Source: Mastigamoeba balamuthi (taxonomy: Eukaryota > Evosea > Mastigamoebida > Mastigamoebidae). Taken from it: 64,000 bases of DNA. Position 1 is the first letter of the stretch. Each line of letters begins with the position of its first letter. The position numbers and the translations under genes are program-made. The DNA lies in assembly GCA_902651635.1 (NCBI GenBank), contig CACRSC010000046.1:74476-138475 (forward strand), given 5' to 3'. The notes below the pieces were generated by a model. The model was not told where the DNA came from, did no database searches, and was given only the letters and a program-made list of their open reading frames with translations. Shown one piece after another: positions 32,484 through 44,868 of the stretch.

Positions 32484-35182
32484 CTACTCGTCTGCTGCCT
32501 TGTCGTCCTCGCCGGCGAAGAGGAGGTTGAGCGAGGGGATGAGGCAATGCAGCGCCGGCAGGTGCGCTCTGCGGACGCGCATGTGGTCAAAGGCCATCCC
32601 GACGTGCATGCCCGACACGTCCTTGTCGCCGCCGGGCTCGGCCACGGCGCCCATTTTGGGGTACCGCTGGCTGAAGTGCGTGAGCACCACGGCCTCGGCC
32701 TTCATCTGCTTGGCCGCGGCCAGCGCCCCGGACACGGTGCTGTGCCTCTTGGCCGCGGCCTCGGCCCCCATCGTGTCGTCGAACGTGGCCTCGTGCAGCA
32801 GCAGCGTCGCGCCCTGCCCGAGCTCGACGAGCGAGCTGCACGGCGCCGTAGTGTCGCCCGAGAACACGATCTTCCAGCCGGACCTGTGCGTCACCGCGAC
32901 GCCGTACGCGTCGTGGCAGTGCTCCACGGGCGCCGTCTTGAGCTGCACGCCGATCCAGTCGAGCGCGTCCGCCAGCACCGGCGGCAGCGCTGCCGCGGGC
33001 GCGCCGTCGTGGTCCATCTCGTCCTCGGCGCGCAGCCCGCCGTCGAGGTCCGCCGAGTGCACAAACGCCGAGGGCACGAGCCACGGGCGCCCGCTGACGG
33101 CCGCGTACGAGCTCAGCCACGTCTGCAGCCGCCTGGGGCCCACGACGACCAGCGGCGGCGCCGCGGGCCCCGCGCTGCAGCGCAGCTCGAGGAACCGCGG
33201 GAGGCCGAGGTGGTGGTCCGCGTGCATGTGCGACACGAAGATGATGGCCAGGTCCCTCGTCGCGATCTGCGCGTGCGCGTGTGAGAGACCGCCTGAGTGG
33301 CGCTGCTGCTGCTGCTGTTGCGCACGTCGAGGGCCATGGAGGTCCCGTAGTGCCTGCAGAGCTGCCCGAACGTCCCCTCGCCGCAGTCGAGGAGCACGAA
33401 CTTGCCGGACCCCACGTCGAGCAGAGTCGACGACACTGAGCGCCGAGCGTCGCGGGGCTGCTGCGTCAGAACGCCCAGAGGCCCGCGGGGGCAGAGGTGC
33501 ACACTCACCGTTCCTGTACTTAGACGGGTAGCTCGAGCCGGTCCCGAGGAACGCCACCTCGAAGTCGCCGTCGTCCACGGGCGCCCGGGCCGGCGCCGGC
33601 CTGCCGTCCTGCGCGAACGCGCCCTGCGGCACGTCGCCCGAGCATTCGGGCAGCGGCGGCAGCGGGTCTGGCGCGCCCGCCGCGGCCCGCGCGTCGCGGA
33701 ACGACTCGCAGAGCAGCGGGTCGGCGCACGAGACGAGCTGCTCGTCGTACGCAGCCCGCGCGGCGCGGTCGCAGACCTCGGACCTGTCGAGGCCCACGGG
33801 CACGCCGGCCTGCGGCACCGAGAGGTGGAACTTGAGCATGCTCTCGGCGCGGACGACGGGGCCCACGACGCCGCCGAGGAAGCGCACGGCTGACGAGTCG
33901 ACCGTCGGCGCGCAGACGTGCAGCAGCGGGAAGACCTCTGGGTGCAGCTGGTGCAGCCGCGCCTGCAGGCCCGACGCCGACGCGAGCTGCTCGCGGCCCT
34001 CGGCCAGCGCGGCGCCCGCGCCCGCGACGATGTGTGTCACGCCCGGGCCGCCGAGCGTCGCGGCCCACTCGCAGTACGTCTGCAGCAGCAGCACCTCGGC
34101 GGGTGCCGTGTGCACGATGCACTTGACGCGCGCGCTGAGCTCGCCGCCGGCCGCGTACTCGGCGGGCAACCGCGGCAGCGCCGCCACGTCCGCCAGCGTC
34201 TCACAGTGCGCGAGCAGGAAGATCGGCCCGGGCTCGGCGGCGCCCAGGCAGTCGGACGGGCGCACGACGGCGCCGCCGGGCAGAGCCACCGACTCGCCCT
34301 TGACGAGCCGCCCTCGCAGCGGGCCCTTGGGCACCCCGAGCTGCTCAGCGCGCGCGACGTCGAACTTGCCCGGGGCCCCGGGCCAGTGCAGCGCCAGCAG
34401 CGCGGCCCCGCAGCCGGCGGCTCCGCTGCACTCGGGGCAGCAGGACCACGCGGACGTGGGCGACGGCGGGGCCGCGGCGTCAAAGTCGTCGGCGTCGTCG
34501 CGCACGCAGCCCACGCGCAGCGGGAAGGGCTCCTCGGCGGTGCGCGGCCGCTTGGCCTCGGGGCTGTGCGGCGAGCTGGGCTGCGCCGAGTGCGAGTGGC
34601 CCAGCGAGACGCAGCGCAGCGTGCCGTCGTCGAAGACACACCTGCACGGCGTCCCGCAGGCCCTGCACGCGCTGCCGTGCTCCGAGATGGCGTACGACAG
34701 CCGCGAGACGCCGTGCACGAAGAGCCCGAACGACCCCGCGAGCGCCCTCGTCCCGCGCGGCCCGCTGCCCTCCCCTCCCGTTAATTCCGGTGTCCCGGGG
34801 TCTCAATTTCCATGTGGGGTACCAACGAGCCTGGGCAAAATCCTCCGACGTCACGCGTGACGCAATATTCCGCAGATTCTCGCGGGGAGGAGGGGGAGGA
34901 ATCTTGCCTGAGGGCGAAGGTGTGCGCGCTGCCAGAGGAGGCGCGGGCGGTGCAGGCCGTGAGGCTGGCGCCCGGCAGCCCGCCGACGGAGGACCACGTG
35001 AGCGACGGCAGAACCACGGCGTCGACGCGGGCGAGGCGGACGCGGTGCTCGGCGCAGAGCCGCTGGGCGCCCTCGCCGCAGGCCACGAGGTAGCGGCGCG
35101 TGTCGGTGAACACCAGCACGCACGGCGTGGTGGCGTTGCACCGCTCGCCCACCGACACGAACTGCAGGTAACACTTGACCAT
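32484..35182 (-). CDS. tRNase Z, long form (ELAC2-like)
   Basis: Exons 34908-35182, 33509-34764, 33326-33435, 32484-33266 total 2424 nt, 807 residues, near the 826 of human ELAC2. The enzyme cuts the 3' trailer from precursor tRNAs. The N-terminal half is a degenerate metallo-beta-lactamase domain ([20 protein letters not shown]). The C-terminal half is catalytic: [36 protein letters not shown], zinc motif [10 protein letters not shown] (residues 559-568), [31 protein letters not shown]. Intron 1 is GC-AG with the classic AG/GCAAG donor; using it gives FALSGPRG, which matches the LSGP of other tRNase ZL proteins. A large linker lies between the halves. Confidence 0.93.
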
Positions 35183-35486
35183 CGCTCCCCCCTGCTGTCC
35201 TGCTGTCCTTGGGTGGATGCCAAGATATGGGTGGAAGATATGGAGATAGATACGCGCGAATCAAGTGTCCCTCCAGATATCCTGGGCAGGAATTCCCCTG
35301 CAGTGACGTCAGACACAAAACACAAAAGAGGCAGAGGTCTTTGGGGTCTGTTGGCCGTGGTGTGTGTGTGCGTGCGTGTGTGTGCAGTGAGTTCTCTACC
35401 TACTGCGTCGTCGGCGCCCGCCCTAGCTCTCTGGCGGCAGCTCGCACGGTTGCTTGTCGTCGTGCATTTCGACGCTGTCCATAGTG

Positions 35487-38400
35487 TTAGCAAATCAAAT
35501 CAACTGAGAACACAGGCGGGGAGGGGAGAAAGTGCCTTGTGCGCTTCTCCGCGGCAGCGGTGTCTGCCTTGAGGCGGAACTCGAGCAGCTCCCTCTTGAG
35601 CGCGTTCCTCTCCTCGAGCGCAGCCTGGAGCTTGCCCTGGTAGTCGAGCATGCGCGCCCCGTAGTCGTTCATCTTGGTCTCCTTGTCGATCTCGTCCCTC
35701 TCGAACTCGGCAACCCTCTGCTCGAGCTCCTGCCTGGCGCGCCTCTCCTTCTCGAGCGACCCCTCGAGGAACGAGACCGAGTTGAGCAGCTCGGTGATCT
35801 TCAGCTTCTGCAGCCGCCCCCAGAGAACGCATGAGTGGCAGAACCGCACGCAGCCTCAGCCTAAGCACAGCTGAGCGCACCTGCTTCTCGACCTCTGTCT
35901 CGTGAGGCATCTTCTCCTTGATGGGGCTGCTGCACATCTCCACGTCGCGGGGCTGCGAGCGACAAGGCCGAGGGACCGTGAGAGGCGTGGGCGCGGGAGG
36001 ACGTCTCTCGACGCTCGGGGCTGGGGGCTCACGGTGGACGAGAGGTGGGGAGAGAACATGGGCACGGCGGGAAGCGCTGCGCGGGGCGTTCTGGTCGCCT
36101 GGAGGCGCGGGTCGGCCAGCCCCCTGCTGGCCTCCTCCCTGAGCTTCTCGATCTGCTTCTTCGCCTCTGCGCAACGGGGCCGTCGGTTGGAATGGCAGCA
36201 GTGGCGTCTGTGTGGGGGCCAGCCAACCTTCGAGCTCTTTACACTTGGACTTGTACACGGAGAGCAGAGCCGCGTGCTCTGTTGCCTCGAAGGCCTGTGG
36301 CACCGCGATGGGCGTCCCCGAGGCGTCTGGGCAGAGGGGGAGGAGAGGAGGGAGAGAGACGGTCAGTGGACAGGCTCTCCCGTGCCGGCTCTGGGTACCG
36401 GGGGCATGCAGGGCGTCGCAGAGGATGTGCTTCTCGATCATGAGCTTCTCCTGAGCGCGGCGCGCCTCGTCGAGGTCGGCCACCAGCTGCTCGAGCTTCA
36501 TGTCGTAGCCCTCCTTGTCCGTGACCGCGGGGATCTTCCCCTCGAACCTCTGGACGACGCCTGCGCTGCGCCGGTTGGCTCCGGGGTGGGGGGACTCGCG
36601 ACGCACTCTTGAGGTAGTAGTTCTCCGAGAGGATCTTGGGCATCTCGTAGCTGTCGTAGAGCTTCGACACGAGCTCGGCGTTCTCCTGCTTCAGGCGGTT
36701 GATCTCGAAGCTGGAAGGTGGGGGAGTTCCGTCAGTTGGCTGCTGGGGGGCGATGTTGTGCGCGCGGACGAGAGGCTCTGGAGAGGACTGGATCGTTGCA
36801 AGGCCTGCTCCCGGAGCTTCAGGATCAGCCGGAGCGACTGCAGGGCGCGATCGCGCTTCTTGTCCATCGCCTCGAGGTCCCTGATGCGCTTTCGGAGCGT
36901 GTTGGCCTCCTCCTCGAGCTCCTCCTTCCGCTCGATCGACTTGATCAGCATCGACTCGAGCTGGATCTTGTCTGTATCGATGGCGACCTCGAGCTCGCTC
37001 TCGATGCTCTCGCACGGCATGTCCTGCGGCTGCACTGGTATCACCTGCATCTGGCTGGCGCTGTCCACGGCCTCTGCACGTCGTGAGGCCGGCTGTGAGC
37101 TCGCAGCACGGCCGCAACGCTGTGGAGGGGGATAGCTGACCTTTGAGGCGGCGGTTCTCCTCCATCAGGACACTGATCTGGGCGTTGAGCGCCTCGGAGT
37201 TGCCTCCGTAGACCTCGTTAATGACCGCCTCGTTCTTGATGAGCTTTGCGTTGGCGACAAACAGCAGTGTCGACAGCGACTCGGCTGCCCCGGGGAAGTT
37301 AGTACTGCGGTTGCGCCAGCAGACGGCAGCCCAGTCTTACAGTAGTTTGTCTGGGAGGGGGACACCGTCGCAATGAAGGTGGTCTTGCTGTTGCCTCCCA
37401 GCGAGTCCTGACAGCCCCCGGCTGTGAGAAGCGGCGAAGGTGGGGTGAGAACGGACCTTGAGCAGGTAGGTGAGCTTCGTGTCCCTGAACTGCACGTGGA
37501 CCTTCTGGCCCGAGGCGCGCCGCACGAGGTTGCGGATGACGCTCGAGAGGAACGTCAGCGACTTGTTGATGTTGCCGGCCTCCTTGAGCCTCATGCCCGT
37601 CGCTGCCGTGGACGCTTGTCTCTCGGACCCCTTTTTATTTGGAGACGGACGCCACCGCTGAGCGATCAAAGCCTCCCAAAGACTCGCTGGGGACGGCATA
37701 CCGCGAGGTCGACGAGGTTGAGGCAAGACCTCCTCGTGGTTGCCAGGCCGCTTTCGTCGCGTTTCTGACAGTCAGCTGAGTGCGCAGTTGCGTCGACAAC
37801 ACGGGCGCACTTTGGCGACGACTTTGATGGTGATGACGCAGTGCGAGCGGCTCGAGCGGTCGTTCATCTGCGTGCACGACGTCTTCCTGTGGGTCGCCGC
37901 CCTCTTGATGACCGAGTACGCCTGCTGCCACGAGCTGACCGGCACCTCCCTGAGCCCGTCGACAAACACGCCGCTGTGCGGGTTCTCCCTCAGCTCTGCG
38001 GCGGGCGTATGAGCACAAAGGCAGCATCAGGGCTGTCAGAGCTGTCCGCACGAAGGTCCTGCGCGCCGCCCTCGTCACTGGTGGAAGCGGAACCGGTGAG
38101 AAAACGGTGGAGACGCGCAGGCGGGGGAGCGAGAGGAGGTACGTTATGAGGTCCATGACCTTCTCGTTGTAGATCTCGAGGACCGAGCAGCTCGTGCTGT
38201 ACGTCCACCCCGTCTCCTGCGTGATCACGCCGAACAGGTAGCAGAGCGCCCTCGGCACGACGCCGCACCCGGGCGCCAGGCCCCCCGACGTCGTGACCTC
38301 GTTGCCCTCGAGGTCCCCGAACATCGTGTACGTCTGCACAGAGCAAGAGAGGGGGGGGGGCGTTAATTTCAAGATCTATGGCGATCCGGTGCGCGGACCT

Positions 38401-39489
38401 TGCCGCTGCCGGTCTGGCCGTAGGCGAAGATGGTCCCTACGGGTGCCGTGAGTGCCGCGGTGCGCCCGACCCCCGTGGGCGCGCGCACCGTTGTAGCCGC
38501 GCAGGCACGACTCGACGGTGGTCATGGCGACGCGGGCGAAGACGTGCTCCTGCGAGGCCTCCTCGCCCGCCACGCAGTGGAACTCGAACGCCCTGCTCTC
38601 GTTGGGCCCCGAGATGATCACCCTGTCGTCCTGCGACCTGACGCACCGCGCCTGCGAGGCCGTGAGACCCTGCCGGTGCCGTGTTTTCGCGGTTCTCGCT
38701 CCTTGGTCTTGTTTTTGGCGGGAGAAAATTGTGTGGGCAGCCCAGAGAGCCGCTGGGCACGGGGGCCNCGAGCAGCTCGTGCTGTACGTCCACCCCGTCT
38801 CCTGCGTGATCACGCCGAACAGGTAGCAGAGCGCCCTCGGCACGACACCGCACCCGGGCGCCAGGCCCCCCGACGTCGTGACCTCGTTGCCCTCGAGGTC
38901 CCCGAACATCGTGTACGTCTGCACAGAGCAAGAGAGGGGGGGGGGCGTTAATTTCAAGATCTATGGCGATCCGGTGCGCGGACCTTGCCGCTGCCGGTCT
39001 GGCCGTAGGCGAAGATGGTCCCTGCGGGTGCCGTGAGTGCCGCGGTGCGCCCGACCCCCGTGGGCGCGCGCACCGTTGTAGCCGCGCAGGCACGACTCGA
39101 CGGTGGTCATGGCGACGCGGGCGAAGACGTGCTCCTGCGAGGCCTCCTCGCCCGCCACGCAGTGGAACTCGAACGCCCTGCTCTCGTTGGGCCCCGAGAT
39201 GATCACCCTGTCGTCCTGCGACCTGACGCACCGCGCCTGCGAGGCCGTGAGACCCTGCCGGTGCCGTGTTTTCGCGGTTCTCGCTCCTTGGTCTTGTTTT
39301 TGGCGGGAGAAAATTGTGTGGGCAGCCCAGAGAGCCGCTGGGCACGGGGGCCCGGGGGCTGGCTGGGCTGGGCTGGGCTGGGCCTCTGCGGGCGGGGTGG
39401 GGAGGGCGGGCAGGCGGGGGACGGACGTCTGTCTCCTTGTCCCTGTTCAGGGGGCGCACGCGGACGCACACGGTGATGTTGTCGCCCAT
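35487..39489 (-). CDS. Kinesin, KIF15/kinesin-12-like (model crosses a false duplication)
   Basis: Plus-end motor with N-terminal motor domain. Exon 1 (39427-39489) starts [19 protein letters not shown]; then 39074-39236, 38984-39021 with [13 protein letters not shown] (ATP P-loop), 38918 onward [13 protein letters not shown]. After the duplicated block the motor continues with [14 protein letters not shown] (switch I), LVDLA/GSER across a splice (switch II), [32 protein letters not shown] and [15 protein letters not shown], the neck typical of kinesin-12. A long coiled coil follows (36500-37160) to a final helix [20 protein letters not shown]. 38184-38766 and 38768-39352 are the same sequence, so exons 2 to 4 appear twice; the true gene is about 585 bp shorter. 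Confidence 0.85.
38184..39352. other. Unmerged contig overlap (same 583 bp twice around one N)
   Basis: 38768-39352 repeats 38184-38766 with an offset of 584 and only a few single-base differences, and the two are separated by the single N at 38767. Both copies hold the same kinesin exons. Confidence 0.92.
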
Positions 39490-39755
39490 GGCTCCTCTCT
39501 CGGCTCACAGCTCCCACCAACAAGTAATATCTCCGCAGATTTCGCGCGCCAAAAAAACTGCTTGGTGGCTGTGCCTAAGGCCAAGTCACAGTTCCTTTTC
39601 CCCTGCTGTTGCTTTCTTTACTCGGATCGTCGTCGTCACGTTTTGTTTCGTTGTTTGGGTGTTGACTCAGTTGCTTTAAAAACGGCGTGTGTTGTTGGAG
39701 GGGAGAAGGGGGTGGTGTGTGAGTGCACAGGGGGTTTGGGTTTGTGCCCGCGGGC

Positions 39756-42700
39756 CTACACGCCGGTCGTGGGCGTTGTGCGGCTGCCGCTGGCGGCCTC
39801 GCTGAGCTCCGAGGACCACCCCAGCAGCTCCGCGAGGCGCCGGACGCCGTCGTCGCACTCGCCCAGGACGCAGACGTCGCGGAAGCCCGTCGCGCAGCAG
39901 AGGCCGCTGCGCCAGGGCCCCACGGCCTCGCGGTTGAACAGCACGCGCGGCGTGCTCTCGGGCACGTCGTTGACGAGCGCCGCGAAGGGGTAGACCTCGA
40001 GGCTGGTGCCCATGACCAGCAGCAGGTCGCAGGCCCGCATGTCCTCTGCGCGCGTCGCGTGGAAGCGCTGGGGCAGCGCCATGCCGAAGAAGACCGTGTC
40101 GGGGATGACCGTCGCCCCGCACTGCGCGCACGCGGGCACGTCGCCGCGGGCGACGGCCGCCCAGAACGCGCCCATCTCGGCCGCGGCGCGGCACGACGTG
40201 CAGTGCGCCGTGCGCAGCGTGCCGTGCGACTCGACGACGAGGTGGTCGGCGACGCCGGCCGCGTAGTCGAGCATGTCGACGTTCTGCGTGTAGAGCCGCC
40301 TGAGCAGCCCCTTGCGCGCCAGCAGCGCCACAAAGTGGTGCGCGGCCGTCGGGCGCACCTCGCCGCGGTGTATCGGCAGGAACAGGTCGCGCACGACGCG
40401 GTAGAACGGCCGCGGGTCGCGCATAAAGTGCTCGGCGCTCAGCAGCTCGCCGGCCTTGTCGACGCCGTAGCGCAGCGCCATCTCGCGCGTGTGCAGCCCC
40501 CCGGCGCTGCGGAAGTCGGGGACGCCCGCGCTGACGCTCATCCCGGCGCCCGCCAGCACCACGACGTTGCGCACGGCCCCCGAGAGGATCCGCGCGGCGA
40601 TGCCGTCGAGCGTCGGCTCCACGCGGGCGCGGAAGTCGGCGGGCGAGAGCTGGCTGGGGTGCGCGACGTTGCGCGGCTTGGAGCGGTCGAAGGCGGCCAC
40701 GAACTCGGGGTCGTGCTCGGAGGCGAAGTCCTCGATCGCCCCGAACAGGTCCTCGCGGCCGCAGCTCAGCGCCAGGTGCATCGCCGTCCACTCCTGCGCG
40801 TTCTCCGCGGCAGGGTCCGTCCCCCGCTCGAGCAGCTCGCGCACTCGGTAGTACGCGGCTGTGTACGGCCACCACGCAACGTCAGCACCACCGAGACACG
40901 AGAGAGAGAGAGAGACAGAGAGAGACAGAGATAACAGTTCCCACGAGACAGAAAGACTGGGAGACTGAGACAGAGAATGGGAGACTGGAAACTGAGAGGC
41001 TGAGAGACTGGGATAGTGGGAGACTGGGAGACTGGGAGACGGAAGTAACGAACCAGAAGACTTGGAGCACACGGCCACGTGCAGGGGCGTCGACATCCCA
41101 GCGTCGACCGCGCGCACGTCGGCCCCGGACCTCAGCAGCTCCTCAAAGACCTCTGGCGGGAGCCGTTGAGTGCGAGCGAGCAGGAGAAGGGAGCGTGTGG
41201 CTGCGCTACCGTTGGACTCGGAGTTGGACTGGCAGGCGCGGTGCAGCGGCGTGAGGCCGTCGCGGTCGCGCGCGTCGACGTCGGCGCCGGCGGCGAGCAG
41301 CAGGCGCGCGATGGCGGCGCTGTCGCCCTGGGTGGCCTCGTGCAGCGCGCTGGTGCCGTAGCGCGTGCGCAGCGTGACGTCTGCGCCGTAGTCGAGCAGC
41401 AGCCGCGCGATCTCCTCGCGCCCCTTGGACGCCGCCACGTGCAGCGCTGCAGTCGCGGACGAGGGCGGTGTCAGTCGCGGTGGTGCTCCCCCTTCCCCTT
41501 CCCACCACCCCCTTCCCTCCACGGGCAGCAGGGGGTACCGTCGAGCAGCGCGCGGTACAGCGCAGCGAGCACCGAGAGGGCGGCGTGGCAGCGCCTCAGT
41601 GTCTCCTCGTACATACTGCCGAGTGTACAGTGCAAACACTAACAGGAAAATAAAGAAAACAACAGCCGCGCTGAATCACAGCGCACCGCTGCGACACCCT
41701 CCCCACACACGCTTGCGTCCGTTCTCCGCAGGGGACACGCGGAGGCAACGCTCGGGGGGTGAAAAACCGAGAAACTTCCACGTGTCACGGGGTGCCAGTC
41801 AGCGCCGCCCCCGCCCACTGCCCGGAATTCAGAGCAGCGGCCCCTAACAGGCCCCGCCCAGTTCGCAAAACAGTTCGCGAAAAGCCCGGAAAAACACCGC
41901 GCCCCGCTCCGCTCAGGCGGGGCCTTGGGGACGCAGCAGCAGGGGCAGCAGGGGCAACAGCAGCAGCGGGCGGCACAGGGTGTACAGGGGCGGGCAGGAG
42001 AAATTCCAGGAAAGAAGAGGGGGAGGACGCACGGGTGAAGCCGTCCTTGCGGGCGGCGTTGACGGGGGCGCCGGCCTCGAGCAGCGCGCGGACGGCGGGG
42101 GCGCAGCCGACGGCGCAGGCGGCGTGCAGGGGCGTGGCGCCGTTGACCGTCTCCGCGCGCAGCTGCTCGGCGGCGCGCGGCGCGCAGAGCAGCACCTCGA
42201 CGGCCTCGACGCGGGCGTTGCGCGCCGCGAGGTAGAGCGCGCTCTCGAGGCCCGCGTCGGTGCGCGCCGTGGCGTCGGCCATGGCGTCGAGCAGCGCGAG
42301 GATGACGCCGTCGTGGCCGTTGCACGCGGCGACGATCAGCGGCGTGTGGCCCGCGACGTCGCGCGCGTCGGGGTCCGCGCCGCGCCTGCAGAGCTCCTCT
42401 GCGCACTCGCGCGCGCCGACGGCCGCGGCCACGTGCAGCGGCGTCCACCTGTTGGCCGTCCCGCGCCACCTGGCCGCCTCGGCCCCCGCGACCCCCAGCG
42501 CCATCCGCAGCGCGCACACGCTCCCGCTGGCCGCCGCCAGGTGCGCCACCGAGTACCCGTCGTCGTCCCGCGCCCTCCAGTCCCCGTCTCCGCCCACGTC
42601 AGCGGCCCCAGCGGCCGCGCTCAGCAGCCGCGCCATCGCCTCGGCGTCGCCGGCGGCGGCGGCGCGGAGGAGGGGCGTGCGGCCGCGGGTGGCGGCGTGG

Positions 42701-42897
42701 AAGCCGGCGCGGAGCAGCAGGGCGCTCGAGGCCCAGCGGACCAGCGCGGCGGCGCCCGCCAGCAGCGCAAAGTCGTCCAGGCGCCGCCGCGGGCCGCCGC
42801 CGTGCTGCAGCGCGTAGTGCAGGCACGCGGCGGCGGTCGCCGTCAGCAGCGCCAGCATCAGGACCTCGGGCGCCACGGCGGGGACGGGTGGTATCAT
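39756..42897 (-). CDS. Membrane-anchored ankyrin-repeat sirtuin
   Basis: Exons 42033-42897, 41210-41446, 41054-41152, 39756-40858 total 2304 nt, 767 residues. Two N-terminal hydrophobic segments ([20 protein letters not shown] and [20 protein letters not shown]) are followed by about ten ankyrin repeats. The first splice creates a consensus repeat, [20 protein letters not shown], which is the main support for one joined gene. The C-terminal third is a class I-like sirtuin: [19 protein letters not shown] (about residue 500), [17 protein letters not shown] with the catalytic His, zinc cysteines HCTSC and [33 protein letters not shown]. Sirtuins are NAD-dependent deacylases. An alternative first exon (41539-41614, Met at 41614) also splices in frame to exon 2, giving a 504-residue form. 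Confidence 0.8.
40865..41053. repeat. GAGA/GACTGGGA-rich intron repeat
   Basis: Intron 3 of the ankyrin-sirtuin gene is filled with (ga)n and gactgggagactgag-like units. Confidence 0.7.
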
Positions 42898-43209
42898 TCT
42901 GTGCTGCGTCCGCCCCTCTCTGGCTGCGCTCTCTCTGCTGCCCTCTGTGTCTCTTTTTTCTCGCTTTGATGTTTTGTCTGCCGACGTGGGCAGTGCAGAT
43001 ATTTCTGGAAGCCGCCTCGGGCTTGTGGGGGCTGTGGGGGCTGGGGGGCCGATTCGGTAGGCACGGGGATCGAGTGCAGCGCGCGGGTGGATCCACACGT
43101 GCCAAAAATGGACGGCGGGACTGACGGAGCCCGTGGACTGCTGGACCCCGATAACCAAGCAGGAAACCTATTGCCCACACAGGCAAAGGAAAAAGCCAAA
43201 ACAAAAAGT

Positions 43210-43281
43210 CGGACCCGCCAGGGCTCGAACCTGGAATCCCTTGATCCGTAGTCAAGTGCGTTTCCATTGCGCCACGAGCCC
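43210..43281 (-). tRNA. tRNA-Arg (ACG)
   Basis: 72 nt on the minus strand. Acceptor stem GGGCTCG pairs with CGGGTCC (two G-U pairs), discriminator G. The anticodon stem is CTTGA/TCAAG around the loop CTACGGA, anticodon ACG, read with inosine for CGU/CGC/CGA. The T arm is CCAGG-TTCGAGC-CCTGG, giving a good internal B box. No intron. It lies 100 bp downstream of the Rab2 stop on the same strand. Confidence 0.93.
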
Positions 43282-43380
43282 GATTCACAACCTCTATTGG
43301 TGTTTGAAGGCTTGTCAAGGCGGAACAGCAGCACGTGGATCCAATCCGTATCTGCGCTATTGCCTGTGTACGCTTCTACG

Positions 43381-44476
<1,096 letters not shown>

Positions 44477-44868
44477 TCTCGCTGCAGTGGGCACACGGAC
44501 CTGGTGCTTTTGTTGTGCCCAAAATATCTGAGAGGATATTCTGATAGAATATCTACGGTTTATCAGGATCCAGCCGTCTATGCGGAACTGCCTCGGCGAT
44601 GTGCGCCCGCGGCGAGTGCTCACGAAGGCCTTTGATTTCACTGGACAGTGGTTTCGTCAGCAACAACGAATGGCAGTGTGGGTTCTCCGTGGGTCCGCGG
44701 ATCCACGTGGCCAACACGAACCACCGCACATCGACCAACCCATGGGCGCAACAAACCCGGTGAGTCGTCTCGGGGCACGTCTCTGTGCCCGTTCAGGGCA
44801 GATTCAGAATATTTGCTGTGTCGCACGGTTCGGACGAAATTCCGGCACAAGAGAACCGCCAGGAACCG
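44477..44868. promoter_or_regulatory. Divergent intergenic region
   Basis: 392 bp between the divergent starts of Rab2 and the first PARP receptor gene. AT-rich near 44515-44560 (gatattctgatagaatatc, a near palindrome). Presumed to hold both promoters. Confidence 0.35.

Noticed and set aside
41785-42032. C-terminal 82 residues after the ankyrin exon
   Set aside because: Ala/Pro-rich low-complexity read-through starting exactly at a GTGCG donor; best read as intron.
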